Below, in pieces: positions 7,793 through 15,508 of a stretch of 64,000 nucleotides of DNA. This stretch comes from Bacteroidota bacterium (GTDB lineage Bacteria > Bacteroidota > Bacteroidia > Chitinophagales > Chitinophagaceae). The notes under the pieces are model-generated. The model did no database searches, had not been told where the DNA came from, and was given only the letters and a program-made list of their open reading frames with translations. The stretch spans positions 21,777-85,776 of the forward strand of contig JABDFX010000001.1 of NCBI GenBank assembly GCA_013286315.1, given 5' to 3'. Within the stretch, counting starts at the first letter, position 1, and each line of letters starts with the position of its first letter. The position numbers and the translations under genes are program-made.

Positions 7793-8296
7793 TTAAAATT
7801 GCTGTATCTGCGATTTCAACAGTTTCCGCGCAAAATGTATCCGGCTTTTAATGGTACCCAGAGGTTCCTGCAGCATGTCTGCAATTTCATGGTATTTATA
7901 GCCATCAAAATAAAGCAGGAAGGGATTCCGGAATATTTCAGGCAAGCCGTGAATGGCTCCCTGTATGTCGCGGATCCGCAGGTTGCTTTCTGCATTTCCC
8001 GTAACTACGGTCGACTGGCTGTTGTTTAACAGATAGTCGTTTGGAGAAGAATCGAAAATTGTCTTCTGTTTTGCACGGCGCCGGTAGTTATTAATAAAAA
8101 TATTCCGCATGATCGTATATAACCACGCTTTGATATTTGTTCCGACGTTGTATTTATCCTTATTGGCTATCGCCCGGTATAATGTTTCCTGAAAAAGATC
8201 CTTCGCTTCTTCGCTATCCCTGGTTAAAGTGATCGCAAAGGGCTTCAAAAATTCAGCATTAGATACCAGAAGCTGGTTGAATTCAAGAGCACCCAT
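7793..8296 (-). CDS. RNA polymerase ECF-type sigma factor
   Basis: 167-residue sigma-70 family protein. Region 2 carries DSEEAKDLFQETLYRAI and IKAWLYTIMRNIFINNYRRR; region 4 carries LPEIFRNPFLLYFDGYKYHEIADML...LGTIKSRIHFARK, ending in the DNA-binding helix. Core-enzyme binding and -10/-35 recognition roles follow from the family. No anti-sigma gene is adjacent on either side, so its signal is unknown; small stand-alone ECF factors of this sort are common in Bacteroidota. ATG start at 8296. A heptamer array follows three bases after the stop. Confidence 0.92.
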   Translation of the reverse strand: MGALEFNQLLVSNAEFLKPFAITLTRDSEEAKDLFQETLYRAIANKDKYNVGTNIKAWLYTIMRNIFINNYRRRAKQKTIFDSSPNDYLLNNSQSTVVTGNAESNLRIRDIQGAIHGLPEIFRNPFLLYFDGYKYHEIADMLQEPLGTIKSRIHFARKLLKSQIQQF

Positions 8297-8413
8297 GTTA
8301 TCTGTGATTTACCCTATAAAGATAAAAATAATGCCAAGACGGAATGTCAGATAAAGGACAGGCGGAGGAAACTTAACAATGAGTTTACTTGACAGAGAGT
8401 CACGACTTATTGT

Positions 8414-8605
8414 CAAGCTTAAAGCCTAAAGCCTAAAGCCCAAAACCAATACAGGCCAAACGCCTTAAACTTTAGGTTTCTCTGTTCAAAGACGAATGCG
8501 GCATCAAAGCGCTTTCGATACAAAATAGTTTTAGGCTTTAGGCTTTGGGCTTTAAGCTTGTATTGGTTTTAGGCTTTGGGCTTTAGGCTTTAGGCTTGTA
8601 ACGAT
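8414..8605. repeat. Opposed AAGCCTA heptamer arms
   Basis: AAGCTTAAAGCCTAAAGCCTAAAGCCCAAAACCAATACAGGCC at the left is mirrored by a right arm (TTTTAGGCTTTAGGCTTTGGGC...) that carries the YwqE-like gene's stop codon. About 70 bp of unique sequence separates the arms. The 22-mer TTAAGCTTGTATTGGTTTTAGG (8552-8573) is the exact reverse complement of 5586-5607. The gap holds no gene. Confidence 0.9.
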
Positions 8606-9336
8606 GGATTCAAAAGAAGCCCGGCGTCCAATAAACGGTTGACAGTGTTGGAGATGGAAGAGGAGGCACGAAGAATATTAATGTGCCTGAGGTTGTGACA
8701 GTCTGAACCTAAAAGACTTACATATTTCTTTTTGATCAGATATTGGGCGAGTTCTTCCTGCTTTTTCCCATAATAACCACAGAGGGAAAGCAGGTTCAGC
8801 TGGAAAATACATTCCATATCGTGTAATTCGTCGTAGGCAGATTTGTGTGCACCAAAATATAAATAGCGTTCCGGATGGGCAATGATCGGTTGATAACCCT
8901 TGATCTGAAGCTGGAAAAGTTTATCCTTCAGGTCCATCGGCTGACGGATAAACGAGAATTCCACCAGCACCATATTTTTATGGATGGTAAGCAGGGGAGC
9001 ATTTTCTGCCATTAGCATATCCATATGTTCATCCAGGTAATATTCAGCAGCGCCGCGAAAACCCACTTTCATTTCTGTTTCAGCCAACCGGGTCTGTACT
9101 CTGCGCGCCCCGTTTTCAATGATCTCATGGGTATTTTTAAACATATCCCATTGCACATGGGGCGTGGCAATGAATTTGCGGTAACCCAATTCGTGCATCG
9201 CCCGGATCATCACAATCGACGACTCCAGATCCGTGGCGCCATCATCAATTCCCGGAATCAGGTGATTATGCATATCAGCCACCAATCCCGACAGATCTGC
9301 GGGCCCGTGCTCTTTCTTTTTAAATAATCCGAACAT
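8590..9336 (-). CDS. PHP-type protein-tyrosine phosphatase (CpsB/YwqE family)
   Basis: 248-residue PHP-domain metallophosphatase. Metal-ligand motifs DMHNHLIPGIDDGA (about residues 21-34), ATPH near residue 80, and a C-terminal GSDCHN are all present. CpsB/YwqE-type enzymes dephosphorylate the tyrosine cluster of Wzc/CpsD-type kinases and so tune capsule chain length and export. Here it is the last gene of the minus-strand polysaccharide convoy whose head carries the Wzc kinase, which supports that pairing. Its terminal codons SLQA and TAA are written in AAGCCTA repeat units. Specific substrate is inferred. Confidence 0.9.
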   Translation of the reverse strand: MFGLFKKKEHGPADLSGLVADMHNHLIPGIDDGATDLESSIVMIRAMHELGYRKFIATPHVQWDMFKNTHEIIENGARRVQTRLAETEMKVGFRGAAEYYLDEHMDMLMAENAPLLTIHKNMVLVEFSFIRQPMDLKDKLFQLQIKGYQPIIAHPERYLYFGAHKSAYDELHDMECIFQLNLLSLCGYYGKKQEELAQYLIKKKYVSLLGSDCHNLRHINILRASSSISNTVNRLLDAGLLLNPSLQA

Positions 9337-9516
9337 ATTGGTTGACGGTTGGCGGTTGACGGTTGACGGTTATTCGATGGCCGTCAATCGGTGAAGATAA
9401 ATGGTAAATCATATTTTGAGTAATGCTTTTCATTTTGAATTCAATCCTGAGAACCGTCAACCGCCAACCGTCAACCGTCAACCGCCAACCGTCAACCGTC
9501 AACCGCCAACCGTCAA
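9337..9516. repeat. Opposed CCAACCG arms between fcl and the phosphatase gene
   Basis: GGTTGACGGTTGGCGGTT units at the left and ACCGTCAACCGCCAACC units at the right face each other around an 80-bp unique centre. The right arm encodes the last residues (LTVGG) and the TGA of fcl. Confidence 0.9.
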
Positions 9517-10437
9517 CTTTTTCTTATAATCCCCATACACCATCCTTATCCCTTCTTCCAATGTAATCCTCGCCTTCCAACCCATCGCGTTGATTTTGGA
9601 AACATCCATTAATTTCCTGGGCGTTCCGTCGGGTCTTGAAATATCATTCTGAATACTGCCTGTATAACCTGTAATCCGGGCGACCAGATGCGCTAATTCG
9701 AGAATACTCAGGTCTGTGCCGGTTCCCACATTCACCAAACCTGCTTCATCAAAATGATTCATAAGAAAAACACAGGCTTCTGCCAGATCATCCACATGAA
9801 GAAATTCTCTTTTCGGTTCACCCGAGCCCCAGATCGTAACAAATGGCTCACTGTTTATTTTGGCTTCATGAAATTTTCTGATCAGCGCAGGAAGCACATG
9901 CGAATTTTTAAGATCATAATTGTCGTTTGGCCCATACAAATTCGTGGGCATTACGGAAATATAATTGCAGCCGTACTGGGCACGAAATGCATCGCAGAGT
10001 TTGATGCCGGCAATTTTCGCAATCGCATAAGGCTCATTGGTATGCTCCAGCAGGCCCGTTAAAAGATATTCTTCTTTCAATGGCTGTGGAGCCATCCTGG
10101 GATATATACAGGATGAGCCGAGAAACATAAGTTTTTTGACATTTGTCTTCCACGCGGCATGAATGATATTACTTTCAATCATCAGGTTTTCATACAGAAA
10201 ATCCGCGCGAAATGTATCATTGGCCAAAATGCCGCCGACTTTGGCAGCTGCGAGAAATACAAAGGCTGGTTTTTCTTTCTCAAAAAAATCATGCACATCC
10301 TGCTGTTTACGCAGGTCCAGCTCGTCCGAGGACTTATAAACCAGGTTTTTGAATCCCTCCGACTCCAGCTTTCTTTTGATCGCCGAACCCACCATTCCGC
10401 GATGCCCGGCGATGTATATCTTATCTTGATAGTTCAT
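9499..10437 (-). CDS. fcl: GDP-L-fucose synthase
   Basis: Extended SDR that epimerises and reduces GDP-4-keto-6-deoxymannose to GDP-L-fucose with NADPH. Seen: N-terminal GHRGMVGSAI nucleotide-binding loop, the SSCIYPRMAPQP stretch, catalytic YAIAK, and TNLYGPNDNYDLKNSHVLPALIRKF, all characteristic of Fcl/WcaG. Length 312 is normal. It directly follows gmd in the transcription direction, giving the complete two-step GDP-fucose pathway. Its C-terminus reads into the heptamer array, which supplies the stop. Confidence 0.97.
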   Translation of the reverse strand: MNYQDKIYIAGHRGMVGSAIKRKLESEGFKNLVYKSSDELDLRKQQDVHDFFEKEKPAFVFLAAAKVGGILANDTFRADFLYENLMIESNIIHAAWKTNVKKLMFLGSSCIYPRMAPQPLKEEYLLTGLLEHTNEPYAIAKIAGIKLCDAFRAQYGCNYISVMPTNLYGPNDNYDLKNSHVLPALIRKFHEAKINSEPFVTIWGSGEPKREFLHVDDLAEACVFLMNHFDEAGLVNVGTGTDLSILELAHLVARITGYTGSIQNDISRPDGTPRKLMDVSKINAMGWKARITLEEGIRMVYGDYKKKLTVGG

Positions 10438-10440
10438 TAT

Positions 10441-10516
10441 TCGTACTTGGATTAATTGTCAATTGTTAATTGTTAATTGTTAACGCTAATTGACAATTAA
10501 CAATTGACAATTAACC
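10441..10516. repeat. Inverted AATTGTC heptamer arms 3' of gmd
   Basis: TTAATTGTCAATTGTTAATTGTTAATTGTTAACGC is followed by its inverse TAATTGACAATTAACAATTGACAATTAACC, a hairpin-forming pair of 7-bp arrays placed between the gmd stop and the fcl start. Same unit family as 1792-1864. Confidence 0.85.
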
Positions 10517-10520
10517 ATTA

Positions 10521-11636
10521 CTATTCGTATTGATTCCTGATCTCAAACCCCGATTCCTTCAGGATTTTTTCCCTGCGGAAAAGTTCCACGTCGGCATGAA
10601 CCATTTCCCTTATAAGTGCTGGCAGATCATATTTCGGAACCCAGCCCAGTTTCTCCCTGGCTTTTGTCGGATCACCAATCAGCAGATCCACTTCGGTCGG
10701 ACGGAAATATTTCGGATCCACCACTACAACTCTCTTCCCTTTTTCAATTTGATAATCCGGGTTGCTGCAATGCACCACCTCTCCGTGCTCTGATGAGTCC
10801 TTTCCTTTGAAAGCCAGTTCAACCCCGATTTCAGCAAAGGCCATCAGCACGAAATCACGAACGGTTGTGGTGACGCCGGTGGCAATCACGAAGTCCTCCG
10901 CTATTTCCTGCTGCAGCATGAGCCACATCGCTTCCACATAATCTTTCGCATGGCCCCAGTCACGGCGCGCATTGAGATTCCCCAGGAAAAGCTTGTCCTG
11001 CAGGCCCAGACCGATCTTCGCAACTGCCCGGGTGATCTTACGGGTCACAAAGGTTTCACCGCGCATCGGAGACTCATGATTGAATAAAATTCCATTGGCG
11101 GCAAACATGTTGTATGCTTCGCGGTAATTCACCGTGATCCAATACGCATATAATTTAGCGACCGCATAGGGCGACCGTGGATAGAAAGGCGTCGTTTCTG
11201 ATTGCGGAACCGCCTGCACCAGTCCGTATAATTCCGAAGTGGAAGCCTGGTAAATCTTTGTTTTTTTCGTGAGGCCCAGCAACCTAACGGCCTCCAGTAA
11301 ACGCAGAACTCCGATGCCATCGGCATTGGCGGTATATTCCGGTGTTTCAAAACTCACATGCACATGGCTCATCGCGCCCAGGTTATAAATCTCATCGGGT
11401 TTCGTTTCCTGTACGATGCGGATCAGGTTGGTACTGTCCGTCAGGTCGCCGTAGTGCAACCGAAAATGAACATTTTTTTCATGCGGATCCTGGTAAAGAT
11501 GATCCACGCGATCGGTATTAAAAAGCGAACTTCTTCTCTTAATTCCATGAACCTGGTACCCCTTATCCAGCAGTAACTCACTGAGATAAGCGCCATCCTG
11601 GCCCGTTACGCCGGTAATCAATGCAACTTTCGACAT
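10521..11636 (-). CDS. gmd: GDP-mannose 4,6-dehydratase
   Basis: Converts GDP-D-mannose to GDP-4-keto-6-deoxy-D-mannose. The 371-residue protein shows [43 protein letters not shown], the catalytic [10 protein letters not shown] and [19 protein letters not shown], the canonical Gmd series. It precedes fcl, so GDP-L-fucose is the expected product. A second, shorter Gmd-like protein is encoded at 39468-40421. ATG start at 11636, three bases after the upstream GT2 gene. Confidence 0.97.
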   Translation of the reverse strand: MSKVALITGVTGQDGAYLSELLLDKGYQVHGIKRRSSLFNTDRVDHLYQDPHEKNVHFRLHYGDLTDSTNLIRIVQETKPDEIYNLGAMSHVHVSFETPEYTANADGIGVLRLLEAVRLLGLTKKTKIYQASTSELYGLVQAVPQSETTPFYPRSPYAVAKLYAYWITVNYREAYNMFAANGILFNHESPMRGETFVTRKITRAVAKIGLGLQDKLFLGNLNARRDWGHAKDYVEAMWLMLQQEIAEDFVIATGVTTTVRDFVLMAFAEIGVELAFKGKDSSEHGEVVHCSNPDYQIEKGKRVVVVDPKYFRPTEVDLLIGDPTKAREKLGWVPKYDLPALIREMVHADVELFRREKILKESGFEIRNQYE

Positions 11637-11639
11637 ATG

Positions 11640-12392
11640 TTATTTCTTTATAAATTGAGTAATCTTCCGCAACGGTTTCAAATATAATGTAAAAAAATAG
11701 GGCTTCAGACCATTGATGCGCCAGGCTTCCCGATCCTCCCGGTTTGCGCGGAGCCGGTTCCTCACCGAGGCATTGCTCACGCCACCCGTTCTCATCTTCA
11801 CGATAGTCTTTGGAATATAGGAAGTCTTCAATTGATGATGTAACAAAAGCCTCAATATCATCTCGTAGTCGGCTGCCGACCGCATGTTGTGGTTGTAAAG
11901 GCCGAACTGCTCATAAACGGACTTCCTGACAAAAAAAGTGGGATGGGGCGGCATCCATCCCCAATAAAACGATTTGCTTTTATAATAGCCGGATTTCCAT
12001 ACCCGGGTAACACGCTTTGCATTTTTGTAATCTACATACTGAAGATCGGCGTAACAGCACTGGACGGTCGGATCCCGAAACACTTCTACAATCGCAGAAA
12101 TTACATAAGGATCCATATATACATCATCAGAATTCAGAATGCCGATAATATCACCCTTCGCCGCGCGAATGCCCTTATTCATCGCGTCGTAGATGCCTTC
12201 ATCTTTTTCGGAAATGACGGAGATATGATGCGCAAATTCTTTTATGATCTGAAGCGTATTGTCTTTTGATTCCCCGTCTACGATGATATGATCAATTAAC
12301 GGATAATCCTGCTCTCCGACGGACTGCATCGTATCAGCGATCGTGGATGCGCTGTTGAAGGTGGCTGTTATGATGGAGACGCGGATTGGCAT
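11640..12392 (-). CDS. Glycosyltransferase family 2 (WcaE-like)
   Basis: 250-residue GT-A fold transferase: VSIITATFNSASTI at the N-terminus, VDGESKDNT, the DAMNKG motif and NSDD as the metal-binding DxD equivalent. The DAMNKG subgroup (WcaE-like) usually adds a sugar to a lipid-linked repeat unit at the cytoplasmic face of the inner membrane. Two paralogues with the same layout lie at 43365 and 44268. Donor and acceptor unknown; proximity to gmd/fcl makes fucose a candidate only by association. Confidence 0.9.
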   Translation of the reverse strand: MPIRVSIITATFNSASTIADTMQSVGEQDYPLIDHIIVDGESKDNTLQIIKEFAHHISVISEKDEGIYDAMNKGIRAAKGDIIGILNSDDVYMDPYVISAIVEVFRDPTVQCCYADLQYVDYKNAKRVTRVWKSGYYKSKSFYWGWMPPHPTFFVRKSVYEQFGLYNHNMRSAADYEMILRLLLHHQLKTSYIPKTIVKMRTGGVSNASVRNRLRANREDREAWRINGLKPYFFTLYLKPLRKITQFIKK

Positions 12393-12475
12393 AGTTGGCG
12401 GTTGGCGGTTGGCGGTTGACGGTTGACGGTTGATGGGAAACGCGTTTAGCGTTAAGCGTTAAGCGTTACGCGTAA
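12393..12475. repeat. Heptamer array 3' of the carbamoyltransferase gene
   Basis: GGTTGGC/GGTTGAC units on the left pass into CGTTAAG/CGTTTAG units. On the minus strand the carbamoyltransferase C-terminus ITRNA and its TAA are encoded by the AACGCTTAACGC units. Confidence 0.88.
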
Positions 12476-14195
12476 TGACGCAATTCTCAAGCACCAACAT
12501 ATCCATGGAAGTTCTTAAAAAACATTCCAAAGCATGTTCGGGAGAATTAACGATTGGTTCGTTTTCATTAAATGACGTATTCAGCAAAATAGGTATCCCG
12601 GTTTTTTGTCTGAACGTTTCGATCAGCTGATAATACCGGGGCGCGGTATTACGATCCACGGACTGCAACCTGCCCGTACCATCCACATGCGTGACGGCGG
12701 GAATCAGGGCCTGCTTTTCCTTCCGGATCGGAAATACTTTCTCCATAAAAGGAACGTCGTCATTTATTTCAAAATATTCCGAAACATATTCTTTCAGAAT
12801 AGATGGAGCGAAGGGACGAAAACTTTCCCTTCTTTTTATTTTTGAATTAAGCAGATCCTTCGCATCCGCGCGCCGGGGATCTGCGACAATCGAACGCGCG
12901 CCCAGGGCCCTCGGACCAAATTCCGCACGACCATTGAACCAGCCTACCACTCCGGAGTTGATCAGGCGTTCCGCAATGATCTCATAGATCTCAGATTCCG
13001 GATAGCGTGTATAAACGATATCGCGCGACTTCAGATAAATTTCTATTTCCTCGTTGCTGAACCGGCTACCGGTAAAGGCAGAATACACCGGCAGCTGACG
13101 CGGTTGTTTTAGAACCTGGTTATAAACAAACAACGCGCATCCCATGGAAATACCGGCATCGTGACCGGCAGACGGAATGTAAATATTCTCGAAGCCCGTA
13201 TTGCGCGTGAGTTTGCCGTTGGCAACTGAATTCTGTGCCACGCCACCGGCAATACAAATATTTTTTAATCCGGTCTTCTTTTGCAGTGCATTCAGAATAT
13301 GAAAAATAAGCAACTCCGTAATGCGCTGAACGGATGCACCGAGATCCTTATGATATTGGTTGAGTGGCTCTTCCTTTGATCGGGTGTCCCCGAATTTTTC
13401 CGTCATATAGGAAGAATACAGTGGAGCCACAACGGGTATATGGTCTTCGCCATAAGAAATAATGCCACTTTTGGCTGAACGGAAATATTTCTGATTCAGA
13501 TGAAACAATCCATTCGCATCAAAAATCAAAACGTCTTTTAACTCGTCAACGTACTTAGGTTCTCCATAAGGAGCCAGTCCCATCACTTTATATTCATCTC
13601 CGTAATGAGGGAATCCCAGCAGCTGTGTAAAAGCAGTATAAAATAATCCCACACTATGCGGGAAGTCCACGGAATCCAGGACCTGCATTTGATTTCCTTT
13701 TCCGGTGGCCGTCATCGTGGTTGTAAAATCGCCCGAACCATCGATGGACAAAATCGCGGACTCATCAAAAGGAGAAGCAAAAAATGCAGATGCCAGATGG
13801 CTTCGGTGGTGTTCCACCTGGTGAATTCTGGATCTGAATGATTTTTCATCGATGGAAGGATCCAGTTTTTTGAATTCATCTTCGAGTGAGGCTACTTTTT
13901 TTGCATTCGACAGACGGTCCCGCACGGCGCGGACACCTCCGCGGGGATTTTTAAGAAGAAAAAAAATCTTCCTGGCCAGTTTGGCATAGGGATCACGACC
14001 GATCGCGATATGATCCACTTCATGCAAAGTGACGCCGGCTTCCTTCAGACAAAACTCTACTGCCAGGGAAGGAAAACCCGCCCAGTGTTTTACTCTGCGA
14101 AAGCGTTCTTCCTCCGTCGCGGCAATCAATACACCGTCTCTAAAAATCGCCGCAGACGAATCGGCGTGGTAAGCATTAATTCCAAGGATGATCAT
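12459..14195 (-). CDS. Carbamoyltransferase (NodU/TobZ/CmcH family)
   Basis: 578-residue enzyme of the family that makes carbamoyl-adenylate from carbamoyl phosphate and ATP and transfers the carbamoyl group to a hydroxyl, here probably a sugar of the exported glycan. N-terminal ASKHA-like domain: ILGINAYHADSSAAIFRDG, TEEERFRRVKHWAGFP, HHRSHLASAFFASPF. C-terminal YrdC-like domain: WFNGRAEFGPRALGARSI and LNTSFNENEPIV. Full length for the family. Lies between a GT4 and a GT2 gene within the cluster. Confidence 0.94.
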   Translation of the reverse strand: MIILGINAYHADSSAAIFRDGVLIAATEEERFRRVKHWAGFPSLAVEFCLKEAGVTLHEVDHIAIGRDPYAKLARKIFFLLKNPRGGVRAVRDRLSNAKKVASLEDEFKKLDPSIDEKSFRSRIHQVEHHRSHLASAFFASPFDESAILSIDGSGDFTTTMTATGKGNQMQVLDSVDFPHSVGLFYTAFTQLLGFPHYGDEYKVMGLAPYGEPKYVDELKDVLIFDANGLFHLNQKYFRSAKSGIISYGEDHIPVVAPLYSSYMTEKFGDTRSKEEPLNQYHKDLGASVQRITELLIFHILNALQKKTGLKNICIAGGVAQNSVANGKLTRNTGFENIYIPSAGHDAGISMGCALFVYNQVLKQPRQLPVYSAFTGSRFSNEEIEIYLKSRDIVYTRYPESEIYEIIAERLINSGVVGWFNGRAEFGPRALGARSIVADPRRADAKDLLNSKIKRRESFRPFAPSILKEYVSEYFEINDDVPFMEKVFPIRKEKQALIPAVTHVDGTGRLQSVDRNTAPRYYQLIETFRQKTGIPILLNTSFNENEPIVNSPEHALECFLRTSMDMLVLENCVITRNA

Positions 14196-14206
14196 TCGTA
14201 ATTTTT

Positions 14207-14300
14207 AAATTGAGCTGGAGGCAGGATGCGGGAAGCTGGAGGCTTTTTTGCTTCCTGCGTCCTGCGTCCTGCCTCCTGCCTCCAGCCTCCTGCCTCAGTT
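14207..14300. repeat. Inverted GGAGGCA-type arms
   Basis: GCTGGAGGCAGGATGCGGGAAGC and GCTTCCTGCGTCCTGCGTCCTGCCTCC face each other around a T-rich centre, forming a G+C-rich hairpin. The right arm begins immediately at the TGA of the upstream GT4 gene. Terminator-like placement. Confidence 0.85.
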
Positions 14301-15437
14301 AAAAAGTCTCAAATAGTCTTGTTTTAAGTTGAACTGCTCAACATGTCTCGCAGCAAACGCACGGCTGGCGCGGCTCCAGCTGTCGAAAGCGGGCTGATCC
14401 CATTCGGTTGCTTCGATGAGAGCATTTAGCCAGGCTTTGGGATTATCCAGCGGAAGATCCCAGCCGATCAGCTGATTCCTCAAATTCTGCCAGGGCGTTT
14501 TATTACTGATGAGCACCGGCCTTCCCGCCGAGAAGGATTCAAAAATAGCGTGCCCAAAATTTTCTCCCAGCGTAGGTAAAACAAAAATGTGATTTGCATC
14601 CAGGGCAGCAATCACTTCCGTATGGGGCAAAGGCCCGTAGTAGGTAACCCGGACATGTTTCGGAAGTGATTGGATTATCTGCCTTGCTTCCTGCCAGTAA
14701 TTTTCATCCTCCACTTCACCATAAATCGACAGGTCCAGCAGGATGCTATCGGGAACTTCCTTCAGCAGATCCAGGAAAAATGATATATTCTTGATGGCCA
14801 TGATGCGCGAAATAAATACACACCGAAGCTTGCCCGGATTTTTTTCTATCTCTGAAACAGCTGATGGAAGTTCCGCTGAAAAATTAGGAATCAGTTCAAT
14901 CCGCTTCGCACGTGGAAAATAATGCAGGATATCTTTTTTTTCCTGCTCGTCCGTGGCATGGAAAATAATCTTTGACGGAATCTGCAAACTGTTCAGCAGG
15001 GCGATGAATAATTTCTTCCGGGTTGACTTTGATCCGATGGCAGACTCCCTCAGCATACCGCGGGGTGACAGGATAACTTTCGCCCGTATTTTTTTTCTCC
15101 AGAAATGGTAAAGGGGCAGGAGCGTGAAGCGGACGGAGTACATACTGTTGAGATATATAAAATCCGGGTTTTCAGAATCGATGAGATCCTTTATCAGCGC
15201 CGCTGTCAGAGATTTCTGCGCGGCATAATAAACCTGAACACCGGGAGTGCGTGTAATCCATTGATTCGCCGGTATTCCCTCATAAGGTTTTGATTCACCC
15301 AGGTCCGTGTCAGATGTGATCACTGAAATCGAATATAGTTCATGCATCGCCACGACAAAGTTCCGTGTGGACTGTATGGGCCCGCCCGCTTTGTATCCCG
15401 GCTCATACCAATCGGTAAATAATAGGATTTTTTTCAG
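14295..15437 (-). CDS. Glycosyltransferase family 4, probable CTG start
   Basis: GT-B transferase. The ORF track starts at a GTG (15353), but the frame is open upstream and encodes LKKILLFTDWYEPGYKAGGP, exactly the donor/acceptor-loop N-terminus (with its GG) expected for GT4. The natural start is therefore about 28 codons earlier, with CTG at 15437 (or ATT at 15443) behind AAAGGA and no ATG/GTG/TTG available. The C-terminal half has VFISRIMAIKNI, LPHTEVIAALD, HIFVLPTLGENFGHAIFE, the EX7E-type motif region. Linkage specificity unknown. Confidence 0.82.
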   Translation of the reverse strand: MKKILLFTDWYEPGYKAGGPIQSTRNFVVAMHELYSISVITSDTDLGESKPYEGIPANQWITRTPGVQVYYAAQKSLTAALIKDLIDSENPDFIYLNSMYSVRFTLLPLYHFWRKKIRAKVILSPRGMLRESAIGSKSTRKKLFIALLNSLQIPSKIIFHATDEQEKKDILHYFPRAKRIELIPNFSAELPSAVSEIEKNPGKLRCVFISRIMAIKNISFFLDLLKEVPDSILLDLSIYGEVEDENYWQEARQIIQSLPKHVRVTYYGPLPHTEVIAALDANHIFVLPTLGENFGHAIFESFSAGRPVLISNKTPWQNLRNQLIGWDLPLDNPKAWLNALIEATEWDQPAFDSWSRASRAFAARHVEQFNLKQDYLRLFN

Positions 15438-15452
15438 ATGAATTCCTTTAAA

Positions 15453-15508
15453 GCGAAGGCTAAGGCGTAAGGCTAATGCCTTGTCCTTAAGCCTTAGCCT
15501 TAGCTAAT
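15453..15508. repeat. Inverted AAGGCTA heptamer arms at asnB 3' end
   Basis: AAGGCTAAGGCGTAAGGCTAA mirrors TTAAGCCTTAGCCTTAGC. The asnB stop TAA is the first unit (AGCTAAGGCTAAGGC on the minus strand). It is the last array before the array-poor central cluster. Confidence 0.85.

Noticed and set aside
7611-7851. ORFs translating RSTVNDQ-type repeats
   Set aside because: They are made of the CAACGGT/CAACGAT array, whose 7-bp period passes through all frames without stops on this strand.
1-15508. CRISPR arrays
   Set aside because: Units are about 7 bp with no spacers, and no cas genes are present.
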